Shown: positions 36,354-48,503, counted from the first letter of the stretch. The stretch: 64,000 nt of DNA from Enoplolaimus lenunculus (GCA_030248215.1 JASANG010000527.1:1-64000); one strand, 5' to 3'. Numbers and translations are program-made. Notes: generated from the sequence alone by a model not told the origin.

Positions 36354-36655
36354 CGCTGGCTGATCCAAGGGGTGCACCCCTATCCAGTTCTTCTTCTTCA
36401 ACAGGGATCAAAACCAAGATTCTGTATCAAGGAACGCGGGCTGCTTCACGGGCGCGTATTGGGGGCCGTGCCCTTACAAATTTGTCTGGTGCCCCCCCAA
36501 ATCACCAAAATTATTCAGTGCCCCCTAACATATTTTCTACGGGCGCCCCTGTGAAGGAACATCAATAAACTTGCGTTCGGCTACTCGCTCACGACCGCTT
36601 TCACCATCATATCAAGCATGACCCCCCCTTTCAAAAATTTCTGGATCCACCATTG
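36354..36655 (+). mobile_element. hAT-like MITE, 302 bp
   Basis: CGCTGGCTGATCCAAG at left, complement of CAATGGTGGATCCAG at right, imperfect duplication TTGGCACG/CTTGCACG. Frames through it are by-products. Confidence 0.6.
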
Positions 36656-36944
36656 CTTGCACGTCATGTCTATGGGGACCTTGGCTTCTTTTGCAAAGAC
36701 AATAATCATTATTTATCATAAACGAGTGTCAATTAGATACCTAAAACGATGTTTATAAAGGTCACAATGATAATTACAGATACATTTTTGGAGATGTCAT
36801 AAACTATGAAAAAACTTTTTTACCACGCCGCAAGCTGGCTATATATATACTAAGTTCACAATTGAGTGTTATTGTTTTAAACTACTGCTACGAGGTAAAT
36901 AAGGTAAGTCATTCGAATATTTATGCTTCAATTATGTATGACCA

Positions 36945-37018
36945 GGATTGGCTAAACGGTTAATATCCATAAACCGGGGCGCAGGTTGGATTCGATTTCG
37001 ATCGAGCATGCTGTAGTG
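36945..37018 (+). repeat. tRNA-like fossil
   Basis: TTGGCTAAACGGTTA resembles an A box, and GGTTGGATTCGATTTC a B box with an insertion, preceded by CATAAACCGGGGCGCAGG as in Met/Ile tRNAs. The acceptor stem does not pair, so it is not a working tRNA. Confidence 0.3.
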
Positions 37019-37080
37019 ATACAAATAAGAGAGTTCCAATGAATACGAGTCTGTATCCCTAATTAGTATCTTAGTGAATA

Positions 37081-37514
37081 CTGTAGTGGCCCGAACAAGA
37101 GGGGTTGGGGTCTGATATTTATTTGGCTTCTCCAGAAAGTACCCCCTGTTCTTTGGTTACGGACTGTTATTTATTTTTAACCCGCCCTTCGTTAGTGATA
37201 TAGGTATTGCAACTATCCGTTGAATTATACGTTTATTCGTCTTGTATCAAAACCGTGAGCGATAATGCAAGGTTATACTTCAGAATGTACTTTTAAACTT
37301 TAGTATGCTTTAAAGTTTCGAACTCAACTGTATTTGCTGCTGAAGTCATTTATGCACTAAAATTTGGGTCATTGACACTTATGTACTTTAAATAGGATTT
37401 AGGGACTCTGTCCGCTTACGAACTCTTATTCGGAATAAAGATTGCTATTGATTGGGACTCAAAATGTAAACCCCCTCTGTCATTACGTCCCCCATTTTAT
37501 TCGGGACACTACAG
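37081..37514 (-). mobile_element. F element F2 (full length)
   Basis: 434 bp. CTGTAGTGGCCCGAA at left, TTCGGGACACTACAG at right, TA on each side. No coding frame. Tc1/mariner-like by target. Confidence 0.8.
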
Positions 37515-37516
37515 TA

Positions 37517-38697
37517 GGATTATGATTGTCAAGAAAATTTTGACGCGAGTATACCCGCGGGTAATGAATTTCAAAGCGCGGGTAAAAAATTTGTGATTCT
37601 TTACCCACCTGAAATTTTCATGGAAACAGAGCAGATTAAAGTACATTGCTAGCATTCCTCACAAATAAAGTAGGTAGCTTGGACGAATGAGGCCCATGCA
37701 CGCGGGAATACTTTTCACATAAGTTTCAAAACAAATTTTGGAGTACAGCTGTCAAATAGCATTTGGAGATAACTCTTATTTACGCGATGTTAACTTGGTT
37801 CGTTGATCACGATCACCCATAGGCAAACAACCTAGTTTCACCGGTGACGAGTGTAATGTGCAATATTATCCGGTGTTATATTTTTTACTCTATGCAAAAA
37901 TTTTCGACATAGTACCATTTTTGGGCGAATGCGGGTGGTGAGGATAATAGAAACAGTCTATACACAACTTTGATCACAGGATGAAATAGTAGCGTAGCGT
38001 AATATTTTCGAAAACACTACGTAAAAATAATGTATTTCATATTTTTCATTTGGACAAACGTCCCGTTGATCTTTAGGCTCGCTTGAAAGTTTTCTTAGGC
38101 TCTGATGTGAAGTTAGGTTTAGGCTTGAACTCGGTTCTGCTTGGGTTTAAGCTTAGAATTTATGCTCAGTGGAATTAGTGGCTGGAACTTGTTCGCAATA
38201 TGCATAGATCATGAAAGCTGTCTGCAGTGAAGAATATGTGACTGTGAACTGTTAACCCACGAAAAATAACAGTCATGCTTATAGTTAACTCAAAATGCTA
38301 GAAGAGGTTGAAACAATATTATTATGGACATATTTATACGGAGGGCAAAAGTTTTCTATTGTGCCGAAAACCCTCCCGGTCTCCTCTAGCTACGAACCTG
38401 ATTATAGACCTTGTACTGGAGCCAACAGCTTTGAAATGCGAACCTGACAAATTTTGAATCGCCAATTTTCCGAATTGAACCTACTGTTTTATGACTTTCT
38501 AAATAAGCATGTAATGATTTCTTGCGTCATAATATAATGAAATATGATTGGTCTATAAGTTCAATAGCAGTTTAACCAAGGCCAAATTGTCATAACATCA
38601 AATGCAGATTGGCCTACGAAATATAAACAACCCTGTTATTTGCTTGTCGGTATTACTTTGCAATCTTCAAATTTAATTTAAATATATAATTAATTTC
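37517..38697. other. No gene seen
   Basis: AT-rich. 38080-38165 has scattered TTAGG words of a decayed T copy. Confidence 0.35.
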
Positions 38698-38855
38698 CTT
38701 GTAACTTTAAGGAGCGTATCGTTCTTCCATGAAACAGCAATAGAATAAGCTTAAGCTTTAGACTTATTTTTTGCTGGCTTTAGGCGTGGGCTTCGACCTA
38801 GCCTTATTTATAGGCTTACTCTTGCACCGAGGCTTTGGCTTAAGTTTAGGGCCCA
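38698..38855 (+). mobile_element. T element T14 (decayed)
   Basis: AACTTTAAGGAGCG, AAGCTTAAGCTTTAGACTTA and broken TTAGGC words. A possible far end lies near 39060-39098. Confidence 0.5.
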
Positions 38856-39163
38856 TATTCTCAAATGCATACAGCACCTATCACCAATTAACAATAGCTT
38901 TACAAACTAACGAACTGCTGCAATTACAAGCTTCAAAATTTGCACATTAGTAGAGTGTATCGAATGCAATAAATAAGTCGAATTTCAAACGTCTCCAGTC
39001 TCTGGTTTGAAAGTTACAAGACGTATCACCAACTGGTATTTGGTGCTACACACATTTGAGAATACGGCTTAGGCTTAAGCATAGGAATATGCTTATGTAC
39101 ATTAATTTTATACCAGTCAGAGTAACATAGGCGTAATTCATTATAATTCTTTTTAGCAGAAAC

Positions 39164-39334
39164 CAGTGGCGGATCCAGGATTTCAAAATGGGGGGGGGGG
39201 CTCACAGGTAATAAACTAATTTTTTCATCCACACACAAACCACGAACTATTGCCATAAAATTGCTATATAATTTTTGTCGAGATGCTGTTGGGAAGGCCA
39301 CGGCCGGGGTGGTCTCCCCATGGATCCGCCATTG
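39164..39334 (-). mobile_element. D element D2 (hAT-like MITE)
   Basis: 171 bp. CAGTGGCGGATCCAGG to CATGGATCCGCCATTG, duplication GCAGAAAC/GCAGAAAT, includes a G11 run. Confidence 0.88.
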
Positions 39335-39342
39335 GCAGAAAT

Positions 39343-39924
39343 TAAACTGTGCTGCTATTTTCAAATCGCATGTCATTTTTGATCGGTGCTTACATTTCCG
39401 TAAAAAGTTTTCTTCCGCTCCAACTCACGCACATTAACTTTAATGCGCGCTGGCTTGAACCAAATATGCGGGACAATAGAATCACTGGAATCGAAACATT
39501 AACATCTGACGGTCTGGTTCTGCTATCCTTTACTGACAGGTTGTTGCGAATGCGATGTAAAGACCCATTTTTGGACCACAAAATATTAGAAATGACAGAG
39601 ACGTAACCACAGTTTTACTTCGGGAGTCTATGTAAAAATGTGGTTAGGATCTATTTAAAAAAATTCTAAACAATTTCAAAACTACGTTCTTGTGTTTTGC
39701 GATATATCAGGAGGGATATATAATAATCACACCCCCTTTTGTATGCGGCTATGAAGAACGAGATATTAGCTTGGTTGCAGACGCACGTCTTTAGTTTGCC
39801 TCATACTTAAATTTGAAGAGCCTAAGTTTTAATAAACGCAAAAGTTGTAAGCAGGTTTACTTAGTCTCATTTTAAAATCACGAGAAAAGCTAAAAAAACC
39901 ATCGTATGAGTCTGACACCAGTAA
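39343..39924. other. No gene seen
   Basis: The 85-codon plus-strand frame at 39349-39606 has an opposite-strand shadow and no recognisable domain. Confidence 0.3.
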
Positions 39925-40195
39925 TTAACCCTTTGTCACATGAATATTTGCAATTTCACATGAGATGTAATTTCAAGGTGAGATTCGATCCCCAGTCTCA
40001 CGGGTGGGAGGCGTCTACGATGACCACTGAGCCGTAGGAGCTTGGCGCTCGAGCTCGAGCGGGCTCTTACGTCTTGTGGAGATTTAACACTGCGCATATA
40101 TGTTATAAATGTTAAACACTGCTCACAGTGTGTGTATTGCTTGTACATTATTGTATTTATTTGTTCATAGTATACTCTGTGAGCGAAATGGTTAA
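39925..40195 (+). mobile_element. S element S3 (diverged)
   Basis: 271 bp, TTAACCCTTTGTCACATGAA to GTGAGCGAAATGGTTAA. The oldest-looking full-length S copy here. Confidence 0.8.
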
Positions 40196-40423
40196 TTTGG
40201 CTGTTTATATTTAAAGATTCTGACATAAGATAAACCTATAAAACTTGACTAAAACCTCAATTAATATGCATAATCAGTTAAGACTAATGTCATGTCTTTC
40301 CAATTCAAGTTTTAGACACGATAACTTGGTTAAGCAATTGCTGGCAGCAAATACTTAAGCTTAAATGGTACATAAGTTGGGTTATATATAAAAACCCAGC
40401 CATTGTATTTGAAAGCTAACGCC

Positions 40424-42051
40424 TGTAGGGATATTCCCGAGTGCGCGCTCTTGAAGTTAGAGTACGTTGCTAAATTTACCCGGTTACCGCGGAGCGTTTC
40501 TGCGCAGGGTAGAAACCGCTGGCAGTTATTATTGTTATTGCAGCCATTCTTGTTAAGACGCGGTGCGGACGTCTACCCCGTGGGCGCTAGCAAGTGGCAC
40601 GGGGTCAGGCGATGCCTAGCGTATACCTCAGCGGTTAAAAAGAAAGTAATAAGATTTGAGCGTGAGCAGCCTGCGTCAGAGCATCTAAACAGTAGTCAAC
40701 TACCTTGTGTTAATCTACATTTACCCGAACTCAACTGTTTTTTACAATCCACCCCTAGAATTCGGAAAATTAGCGTACCTAGTTCCTGGTTTTCGGGGCT
40801 GGTTGCATAAAGTTGTTGTTGTTGCTTCTCTTTGTTGTTTTTGCTGCTTTCGTTTCGAAAATTTGCGGCCTACGCTTTCTGGCCGGTTTGTACTAATTCA
40901 ATAAAATTTATGAAAATTTTAAGAAGCTTATGCAAATAAGCTTCTGAATATGCAAATTGACGTTAGCCAAACGACAGGGTATAAAAGCCGCTGTCGATTC
41001 GACAATTTAGGCATTCAGTTTGCATCTTTTATCTTCAACTTTCACTGATGCCTACAAACGTTTCTTATGTGCTTTTGTTATGTGTTTGTTTTTTTGTAAT
41101 ATGTGTAGCCGGCTTCAAGAAAGAAGTCGGCTACGGTAAATTCTGTATTTTGCAAAATTTTTTCGCAGGTACCGGTGGCCGGAGGTGTCAGCGGTACCGT
41201 GGAATTCGGCAAAACCATAACGTGCTTAATTTGTATCATTTCTTAATAAACTACAGGTGTCCAGTGTTATAAGGGACATAAGTCCGGCAAGTTCCAGGGG
41301 TTTTTTCCAAAACTTCTCTGCAGGAATAATATTGAGATTGCTGTTTTATCCGATTGGCTCGCCTTTGTTGTTGTTGGATCCCCGCAGGACGGGGTCGCTT
41401 TGTTATCTCCGGCTCTGATTTGCGCGATTCGCGACCGAGCAAGTCCGGGCCGGAATTTGTTATAGTTGTCCGGACTGGGGAAGGGTGTTTTTCTTTTTCT
41501 TTTTCTTTTCTTTTTTCCCGGGTAATTTTTGGGCCCCAAGTGTTGAACGGTTATTGCGTATAGTAAAAATTTCTACAGCCCTAAAATGGGCGGTGCGGGT
41601 CCCCGTTTTTCTATTTCCTTTTTGACCAGATCCTTTTTACCAAGAATTTGTTTTTCCCCGCACCCCGAATTTTGCCTGCCCACCGGATGGTTAGTCTCGC
41701 CACGGTGGACAGAAGTCTTAACCAGGGGCAGGAATGCGCGAGGATAAGAGTCTCCTAGCCCCAAATCTTTTTCGGGATAAGCTGTATTTTGGAAGCGTTC
41801 GCCGGCTTGCGGCCGGCAAGTAATTTTTACCAAACGGAATTGTGCGCTATATTTTATTCAATAGTCCGGTGACGATAAGTATTTGCGTTCAGATGGTGCA
41901 TACACTGCGAGCCCGAGATGGGAAACCCATCCCGGACATGATCGGGCGGAGTAGCATAACTAGACACAGTAGCCGGCTTCGATCAATCCATAAGGGGTAC
42001 CCGCCAAGGATGGGTGGCAAGGACTTTCGATCCAGGGTAACCTACCTTATA
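40424..42051 (+). repeat. 5' LTR
   Basis: Begins TGTAGGG and ends CTTATA. It contains a compact promoter: two perfect ATGCAAAT octamers, TATAAAAG (40980-40987) and an initiator-like TTCAGTT near 41016. AATAAA follows at 41245-41250. This gives U3 of about 590 bp and a long U5 if that signal is used. Confidence 0.9.
40930..41018 (+). promoter_or_regulatory. LTR core promoter with paired octamers
   Basis: ATGCAAAT at 40930-40937 and 40950-40957 (20 bp apart), TATAAAAG at 40980-40987 and a TCAGT initiator at about 41016. The first octamer is itself flanked by AAGCTTA/TAAGCTT arms. The octamer is the classical POU-domain site (established). Its use here is inference. The same module recurs in the 3' LTR 2,551 bp downstream. 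Confidence 0.6.
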
Positions 42052-42069
42052 TGGGGGCTACTCCGTTTG
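42052..42069 (+). other. Primer-binding site
   Basis: TGGGGGCTACTCCGTTTG directly after the 5' LTR. TGG pairs with the CCA end of a tRNA, as expected. The tRNA is not identified. Confidence 0.6.
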
Positions 42070-42961
42070 TTCATGTTCTATCTCGGACTCGCGGTGTGTT
42101 GGAAACGGATACGCATAAGGTAAAGAAGGTTGATAGGTAATAAATGTTGCTTACAGCATATAATCAAATTTTAGCTGCTTTGATACTAACTTGGGGAATT
42201 CTACCCCTATTTTAACAGCAAGCTCGAAACGTGTAGGTTAAATAGATTTTATTTTATGAGGTTTTCTTGGTTTCAGCAACGCCAGGCTGAAAAACGCGAG
42301 AAGCGCAAGAGAGGCGTATCTCGATATCCACCGCGACTCGGCAAGCATGCCCGGGTCGCATCAAAACACCCGGAGCCTAGTGTGCCGCAGAACACCAATG
42401 TCAAAAGACGAGGCCATTTTCTGGAAGGAAGCGGCAACTAAACGTCAACGGGAAATAGAACAACAAAAGAAACCGCCAACGTATCAGGATATTCCAGGGG
42501 CGGAAGAAGGGGATCAAGCGTCTGAGGAATCAAGTCCAAAACCGGTAAAGGCATATATCAGGCAATAGTGCAGTACCTGCGTACATCCGGCAAATCTGTG
42601 TTGGAGGCGGCGCCAAAACGGCAACAAGCAGTCATGGCGCCATCAACGGCATTGCAACAGCAACAAATTGTCTCATCGTTTTGATCTCCTTGTAACTACG
42701 TTGATCTTTCAAATTATTGACTCAAATGATCTCAACCACGGACATTGAAGTTATTTATTTATTTTTGTTTTACGCCTATATGCTATTTTGTTAACCAACC
42801 AGCCCTAGGTATTGTTGTCCTACACTGCCACAGTTTCGCTAGAAATGTGGGTTGGCTCGCGCTGTTAAGTCAAGTGACGCGCACCCTGGTATCTCCCTCG
42901 ATGCTCCCCTGGGCATTTGTTATAGGTTGTCTCGCAACCCCTTGATGGGGACATCAAGCCT
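42070..42961 (+). other. LTR-element interior, no gag/pol
   Basis: Short overlapping frames (for example near 42256 and 42347, basic and Gln/Lys/Glu-rich) without a recognisable capsid, protease, reverse transcriptase or integrase. Confidence 0.6.
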
Positions 42962-42974
42962 AAAGAAAAGGGGA
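42962..42974 (+). other. Polypurine tract
   Basis: AAAGAAAAGGGGA ends exactly at the TG of the 3' LTR, the expected plus-strand primer position. Confidence 0.75.
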
Positions 42975-44602
42975 TGTAGGGATATTCCCGAGTGCGCGCT
43001 CTTGAAGTTAGAGTACGTTGCTAAATTTACCCGGTTACCGCGGAGCGTTTCTGCGCAGGGTAGAAACCGCTGGCAGTTATTATTGTTATTGCAGCCATTC
43101 TTGTTAAGACGCGGTGCGGACGTCTACCCCGTGGGCGCTAGCAAGTGGCACGGGGTCAGGCGATGCCTAGCGTATACCTCAGCGGTTAAAAAGAAAGTAA
43201 TAAGATTTGAGCGTGAGCAGCCCGCGTCAGAGCATCTAAACAGTAGTCAACTACCTTGTGTTAATCTACATTTACCCGAACTCAACTGTTTTTTACAATC
43301 CACCCCTAGAATTCGGAAAATTAGCGTACCTAGTTCCTGGTTTTCGGGGCTGGTTGCATAAAGTTGTTGTTGTTGCTTCTCTTTGTTGTTTTTGCTGCTT
43401 TCGTTTCGAAAATTTGCGGCCTACGCTTTCTGGCCGGTTTGTACTAATTCAATAAAATTTATGAAAATTTTAAGAAGCTTATGCAAATAAGCTTCTGAAT
43501 ATGCAAATTGACGTTAGCCAAACGACAGGGTATAAAAGCCGCTGTCGATTCGACAATTTAGGCATTCAGTTTGCATCTTTTATCTTCAACTTTCACTGAT
43601 GCCTACAAACGTTTCTTATGTGCTTTTGTTATGTGTTTGTTTTTTTGTAATATGTGTAGCCGGCTTCAAGAAAGAAGTCGGCTACGGTAAATTCTGTATT
43701 TTGCAAAATTTTTTCGCAGGTACCGGTGGCCGGAGGTGTCAGCGGTACCGTGGAATTCGGCAAAACCATAACGTGCTTAATTTGTATCATTTCTTAATAA
43801 ACTACAGGTGTCCAGTGTTATAAGGGACATAAGTCCGGCAAGTTCCAGGGGTTTTTTCCAAAACTTCTCTGCAGGAATAATATTGAGATTGCTGTTTTAT
43901 CCGATTGGCTCGCCTTTGTTGTTGTTGGATCCCCGCAGGACGGGGTCGCTTTGTTATCTCCGGCTCTGATTTGCGCGATTCGCGACCGAGCAAGTCCGGG
44001 CCGGAATTTGTTATAGTTGTCCGGACTGGGGAAGGGTGTTTTTCTTTTTCTTTTTCTTTTCCTTTTTCCCGGGTAATTTTTGGGCCCCAAGTGTTGAACG
44101 GTTATTGCGTATAGTAAAAATTTCTACAGCCCTAAAATGGGCGGTGCGGGTCCCCGGTTTTCTTTTTCCTTTTTGACCAGATCCTTTTTACCAAGAATTT
44201 GTTTTTCCCCGCACCCCGAATTTTGCCTGCCCACCGGATGGTTAGTCTCGCCACGGTGGACAGAAGTCTTAACCAGGGGCAGGAATGCGCGAGGATAAGA
44301 GTCTCCTAGCCCCAAATCTTTTTCGGGATAAGCTGTATTTTGGAAGCGTTCGCCGGCTTGCGGCCGGCAAGTAATTTTTACCAAACGGAATTGTGCGCTA
44401 TATTTTATTCAATAGTCCGGTGACGATAAGTATTTGCGTTCAGATGGTGCATACACTGCGAGCCCGAGATGGGAAACCCATCCCGGACATGATCGTGCGG
44501 AGTAGCATAACTAGACACAGTAGCCGGCTTCGATCAATCCATAAGGGGTACCCGCCAAGGATGGGTGGCAAGGACTTTCGATCCAGGGTAACCTACCTTA
44601 TA
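42975..44602 (+). repeat. 3' LTR
   Basis: Same 1,628-bp length as the 5' LTR and almost identical to it, including the paired octamers and TATA box. Confidence 0.9.
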
Positions 44603-44637
44603 ACGCCCAATTCAACGTCTACTGTGTTTTTAGCACG

Positions 44638-44785
44638 GGTCAATGTAAAGAGCAGGGGCGAAAAAGTATTATAAGCATATTCCAAAGCCTAAGCCTAAGC
44701 CACGCCAAAAATTAATCTACAGCTTAAACTTACACTATTCTAGTCCCATAGAAAAACTCTCCGCCCCTGATCTTTTACACGGACC
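44638..44785 (-). mobile_element. T element T15 (subfamily b, short)
   Basis: 148 bp, duplication TTAGCACG/TTAACACG, only two to three CCTAAG words. 35 bp right of the LTR element. Confidence 0.85.
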
Positions 44786-44793
44786 TTAACACG

Positions 44794-45221
44794 CAAGGAA
44801 AGACTAAAAAACGTCAGTCTATTGGCTATAACCAATATTCTGATTCTAATTATTAAGTAATTGTCGTCATATAAATTCGAATTAAAAACCAAACAGTTTA
44901 TTGTTCAAAAATGAATAAAAGTGTAAGAAAATACTGACCAATCCTGGTACTTTGTTTATATAATTATGATGCCATAAAATATGTTTTTGATCATCCAATC
45001 AATCTGATGTAATTGATTTCAAAAATGAACGCGAATGTTCACAGCGACCGTAAACGAGGCGAATTAACGACAAATTACTTTACAGCATATTTTTATGTAA
45101 ATCCTTGGATCGCGATATTCCATTTAAATTATGTCTTGGTTTTATAAAACGGCTTTAAACACCATAGGTTTAAACGCTAAGAGCCTAAAATTTGAGCTAA
45201 AGGAATATGTAATTAAGAAAA
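44794..45221. other. No gene seen
   Basis: AT-rich, no supported frame. Confidence 0.35.
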
Positions 45222-45229
45222 TGTTTTTC

Positions 45230-45419
45230 GGCTAATGTAAATAACAGGGGCGGAATAGTATTTTAAGCTTATTCTAAAACCTAAGCCTAAGCGTAAGCAT
45301 GAGTTTGTTTCTAAACCTAAACCTAAGCCTAAGCCAAGCAGAAAAGTTAGTCTAAAACTTAGGCTTATTCTATTCTAGTCCACCAGAAAAACGTTCCGCC
45401 CCTTATCTTTACATGGGCC
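45230..45419 (-). mobile_element. T element T16 (subfamily b)
   Basis: 190 bp with perfect duplication TGTTTTTC (45222-45229, 45420-45427). Confidence 0.92.
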
Positions 45420-45723
45420 TGTTTTTCTAATATTTTTTGCTTCTTTTTGAGATTTAGCGACACCACTAACACAACAAACGTATTACCGCCCTATCAGTAA
45501 GTAACAATTCAGGAAATGTTTTTAATAATTAATAGATTTTCTGTTTATAGTTGGCAACCTAAACTCGTTATTACTAAATTGGTAAATTATATATTTTCGT
45601 TTAAACCAATGACTACAAGATTTACACAGTTAGCCATTGGCACATGAATGCTGTTAAACTAATTGATTTTAGAATCAAACTAAGCGTTACAAACAGGTAC
45701 TTTCAACTGTTGCTTGCACCAAA

Positions 45724-46185
45724 ATGAATGGATCAGCTTATTTTTCAATCCAACGGACTACTAAACTTGTTTTGATGAAAGTACTTAGCACGGAAAGACC
45801 CAGTTGTACCACAGGGAGCAGTAGTAAACAACTGAAATTATTTGAGGATCAACTGAAATTATTTGAGGAGGCCATCAAAATCACGAATTGTTCAGATTCT
45901 TTTTAAATGACTGCCTTACAACTCTCTGTATATACGCGAGTGCTAGCGAGCAAAGACAGATTTCATTTTCATTTTAAACGAAAAATTCAACGTTTACCGA
46001 TAAAATTCTGTTTTTTTAAATATGAGGGAAACCTGTTTGGTGTGAGGGACTCCTTCGATTTGGAAGTTATGGAAGCTGTAAGTATGGCACAGTGTTTTTA
46101 TCACAGTCTCAGGGAAATTACACTAACACTATTTTCTCAACACATTGCTTTTAGTTCGGTTGCTGAAGTTAAAATTAAAATCTGA
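45724..46185 (+). pseudogene. Long frame with one internal stop, unrecognised
   Basis: One reading frame of 154 codons interrupted once by TAA at 45904-45906, directly followed by ATG. Near the middle a 21-bp unit (start CAACTGAAATTATTTGAGGA) is duplicated in frame at 45830-45871, giving QLKLFED/QLKLFEE. No domain recognised. It may be a decayed coding stretch or a chance frame in AT-rich DNA. Confidence 0.15.
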
Positions 46186-46378
46186 CCATTCCTATAGCTT
46201 CAGACGCTTTATTCGTAGGCGTACGCCAAGTAATGTGTATGATTAGATTAATAATATGAATTATGTTTCTATTGAATAGGGTCTCTTCGAACAACACGAA
46301 GCTTCGGAAACCAACAGGCCCCGGTGAATCAGATAAGACGTTAATGAATCATTTTGTTACCTCTTTAAATCTTATGGG

Positions 46379-46606
46379 ATAGGCTTAGGCTTAGGCTTAG
46401 GCTTAGGCTTAGGCTTAGGCTTAGGCTTAGGCTTAGGCTTAGGCTTAGGCTTAGGCTTAGGTTAGGCTTAGGCTTAGGCTTTTTCTTAGGCTTAGGCTTA
46501 GGCTTAGGCTTAGGCTTAGATTTAGGCTTAATCTTAGGCTTAGGCTTAGGCTTAGGCTTAGGCTCAGGCTTAGGCTTAGGCTTAGGCTTAGGCTTAGGCT
46601 TAGGCC
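46379..46606 (+). repeat. Pure TTAGGC array
   Basis: About 37 hexamers, nearly perfect, with no T-family terminal repeats around it. Long KP or SL frames through it are by-products of the hexamer. Confidence 0.93.
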
Positions 46607-47379
46607 TAAGCATTGCCACTCCACAAATTCGAGGTATGTTCCATCTCCCCAAAACGGGGATTGTGCAAAAACGCAACGCACGGCGACGCAAATGTTGTTT
46701 GCCGAAGATAACTCTTGATTGGACTTATCATTCATTTTTACCGCTGAAAATTTTGATAAATCGATAAAACTTTCGTAGACCGTGTTCTTAACCTGGTATC
46801 AATACGAAGCCGATATTAAAAGTTGTTACCATTAGTTTAATAGGATAGTTTAAGCAATTTAATACTGCAGGTACAGTCATTAAGTTGTAAATGTTATGGT
46901 TACAATAAAAGATGAAACTGAGGCAGCCTTCAGGCACATACGAGGGATTTTTAAGTCAGCCTGTATGGCGCCAAGGGGCCTCACGAAAGGATCGTACCCC
47001 AGATGAAACATGATAACAGCAGTTAGCAAGGGCTGACCCACGCCGGTATTTAATGACGAACAGTTTATTTTATAGATTTCGCGGCGCAGAGTTCTGCGGT
47101 ACCATCTTTAGGACTGCTGGACCTTTGGTTCAAAAGCTGTAAACCTTTAAATTTTAAGTTTTTATAGTATAAAACTAAAATATGCACAACCACCTACCAA
47201 AATTGTAGAACGGATAAACCTAGTAAAGCTTATACTTTACGAACATGTGAATGATACATGCTTCCGCTTCTAATCTGCTGGCATTTTAGTGGTTTTGTTT
47301 TGATTTCAATATATTATGTAAATTATCCTGTCTTCTTGCGATGTTTACTTATTCAGTACTGTTTTAAGCTAAATTGGCT
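46607..47379. other. No gene seen
   Basis: No supported frame or repeat. Confidence 0.35.
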
Positions 47380-47506
47380 TAAGAATTTACTTTCAACTCT
47401 AAGAATGCTTCAACGTTTCGAACTCAACTTTGGTTCTCGAGTCATTTATTGACTCAAAACGAGAACCCCCTTATTACCTCCTCCTCTTGTTCGGGTCACT
47501 ACAGTG
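47380..47506 (-). mobile_element. F element fragment F3
   Basis: Shares TTTCGAACTCAACT and TTGTTCGGGTCACTACAG with F2. Confidence 0.6.
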
Positions 47507-48329
47507 TTCGTGTACACTCTCCGAAAGTAATAATTTCGTTAGTAAAAACTCTAAGCTAAATTCTTCTATCATTTGTTTCGACAGCCATATTGAACATTTT
47601 CGTTGTCGTACCTATTTTTGACCTATGATAACTATCAAAAAATACGGGCAAATGTATATACAATGCCCGAGCAAGCAGTAATGTGGGCCCCCACAACCCG
47701 AACTTAGTTGTAAGGAGACAATGGTGAAACGAACAATTTCAGCAAAAGTTGATAAAGTTTCGATTTTAGAAGTAAACTCAACCGAAGAGGAACTAAACTT
47801 CGATTGAACAGCGGACGCTTTTTCTGGACATTTTATATAACGGCAGCTAAATGGCATATTTTTTAGGTAAAGGCTGATACTTCGATTTCAAAATATTTTC
47901 AAATTAATGTAATTTTGAGCTGGTCTGCTCACTTCGAAAACGCGACACATAAATAATGTCTCGGAAATTATATAAAATATCACAAATATTTCGTTGCGTG
48001 AGGTCTCGTGGTTTTTGGGTTTCAACACAATTTTGCCCAATGATTAATAGTCAACAGCGATAAACTCTGGTAATTCAACATTTCAGACGGCACAAACATG
48101 GCAGTGTTTGACAGCTTAAAAACAATAGATTGAACCAGATTTGTCAAATGAGGGAGGGCTGGTGAACGATTTGATTGGTCTGAAGCGATCTTTTTTGAGG
48201 ATATTTTTTGTCACTGTGCCCGATATCGTAGTTGTATAATCTAATTTCAAAATCCTTTGTAAATTTTGAGTTTCTGTGAAACGAAAAATACTATCAATTA
48301 ATGTTTTCCCTTTTTATTTCAGTGGTATA
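47507..48329. other. No gene seen
   Basis: Short frames on both strands without recognisable protein. Confidence 0.35.
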
Positions 48330-48337
48330 GTTTAATT

Positions 48338-48503
48338 ATTTATAGAACAGGGCCGGAACAGTAGTATTAGCTTATTCCTAAGCCTATGCCTAAGCGTTAG
48401 CATAGAAATGAGCCTATTCCTAAAGGTAAGCAAAAAATTAGCTTAGCCTGACTCTATTACAGCCTATCCGAAAAACGATCCGGCCCTGTTCTATACATGA
48501 GCC
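48338..48503 (-). mobile_element. T element T18 (subfamily a)
   Basis: 166 bp with perfect duplication GTTTAATT (48330-48337, 48504-48511). Left terminus shortened. Confidence 0.9.

Larger units (their letters stand above)
40424..44602 (+). mobile_element. Non-autonomous LTR retrotransposon, young
   Basis: Two direct repeats of 1,628 bp flank a 923-bp interior. A 5-bp target duplication ACGCC borders the element (40419-40423 and 44603-44607). A primer-binding site follows the 5' LTR and a purine tract precedes the 3' LTR. The interior is far too short for gag and pol, and none is recognisable, so this is a TRIM/LARD-type passenger that would need enzymes from another element. Family (Gypsy, Copia or Bel) cannot be told. 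The two LTRs differ at only about five positions by eye (about 0.3%), so the insertion is recent. It is structurally whole at its ends. Confidence 0.9.

Noticed and set aside
36945-37018. Functional tRNA gene
   Set aside because: A- and B-box-like words exist, but the acceptor stem does not pair and the anticodon arm is incomplete.
40403-40810. 135- and 169-codon frames at the LTR starts
   Set aside because: They lie within the LTRs (the same frame twice) and begin in flanking or interior DNA; no coding evidence.
46365-46735. KPKP and SLSL frames of about 100 codons
   Set aside because: Direct products of the TTAGGC hexamer array; no gene context.
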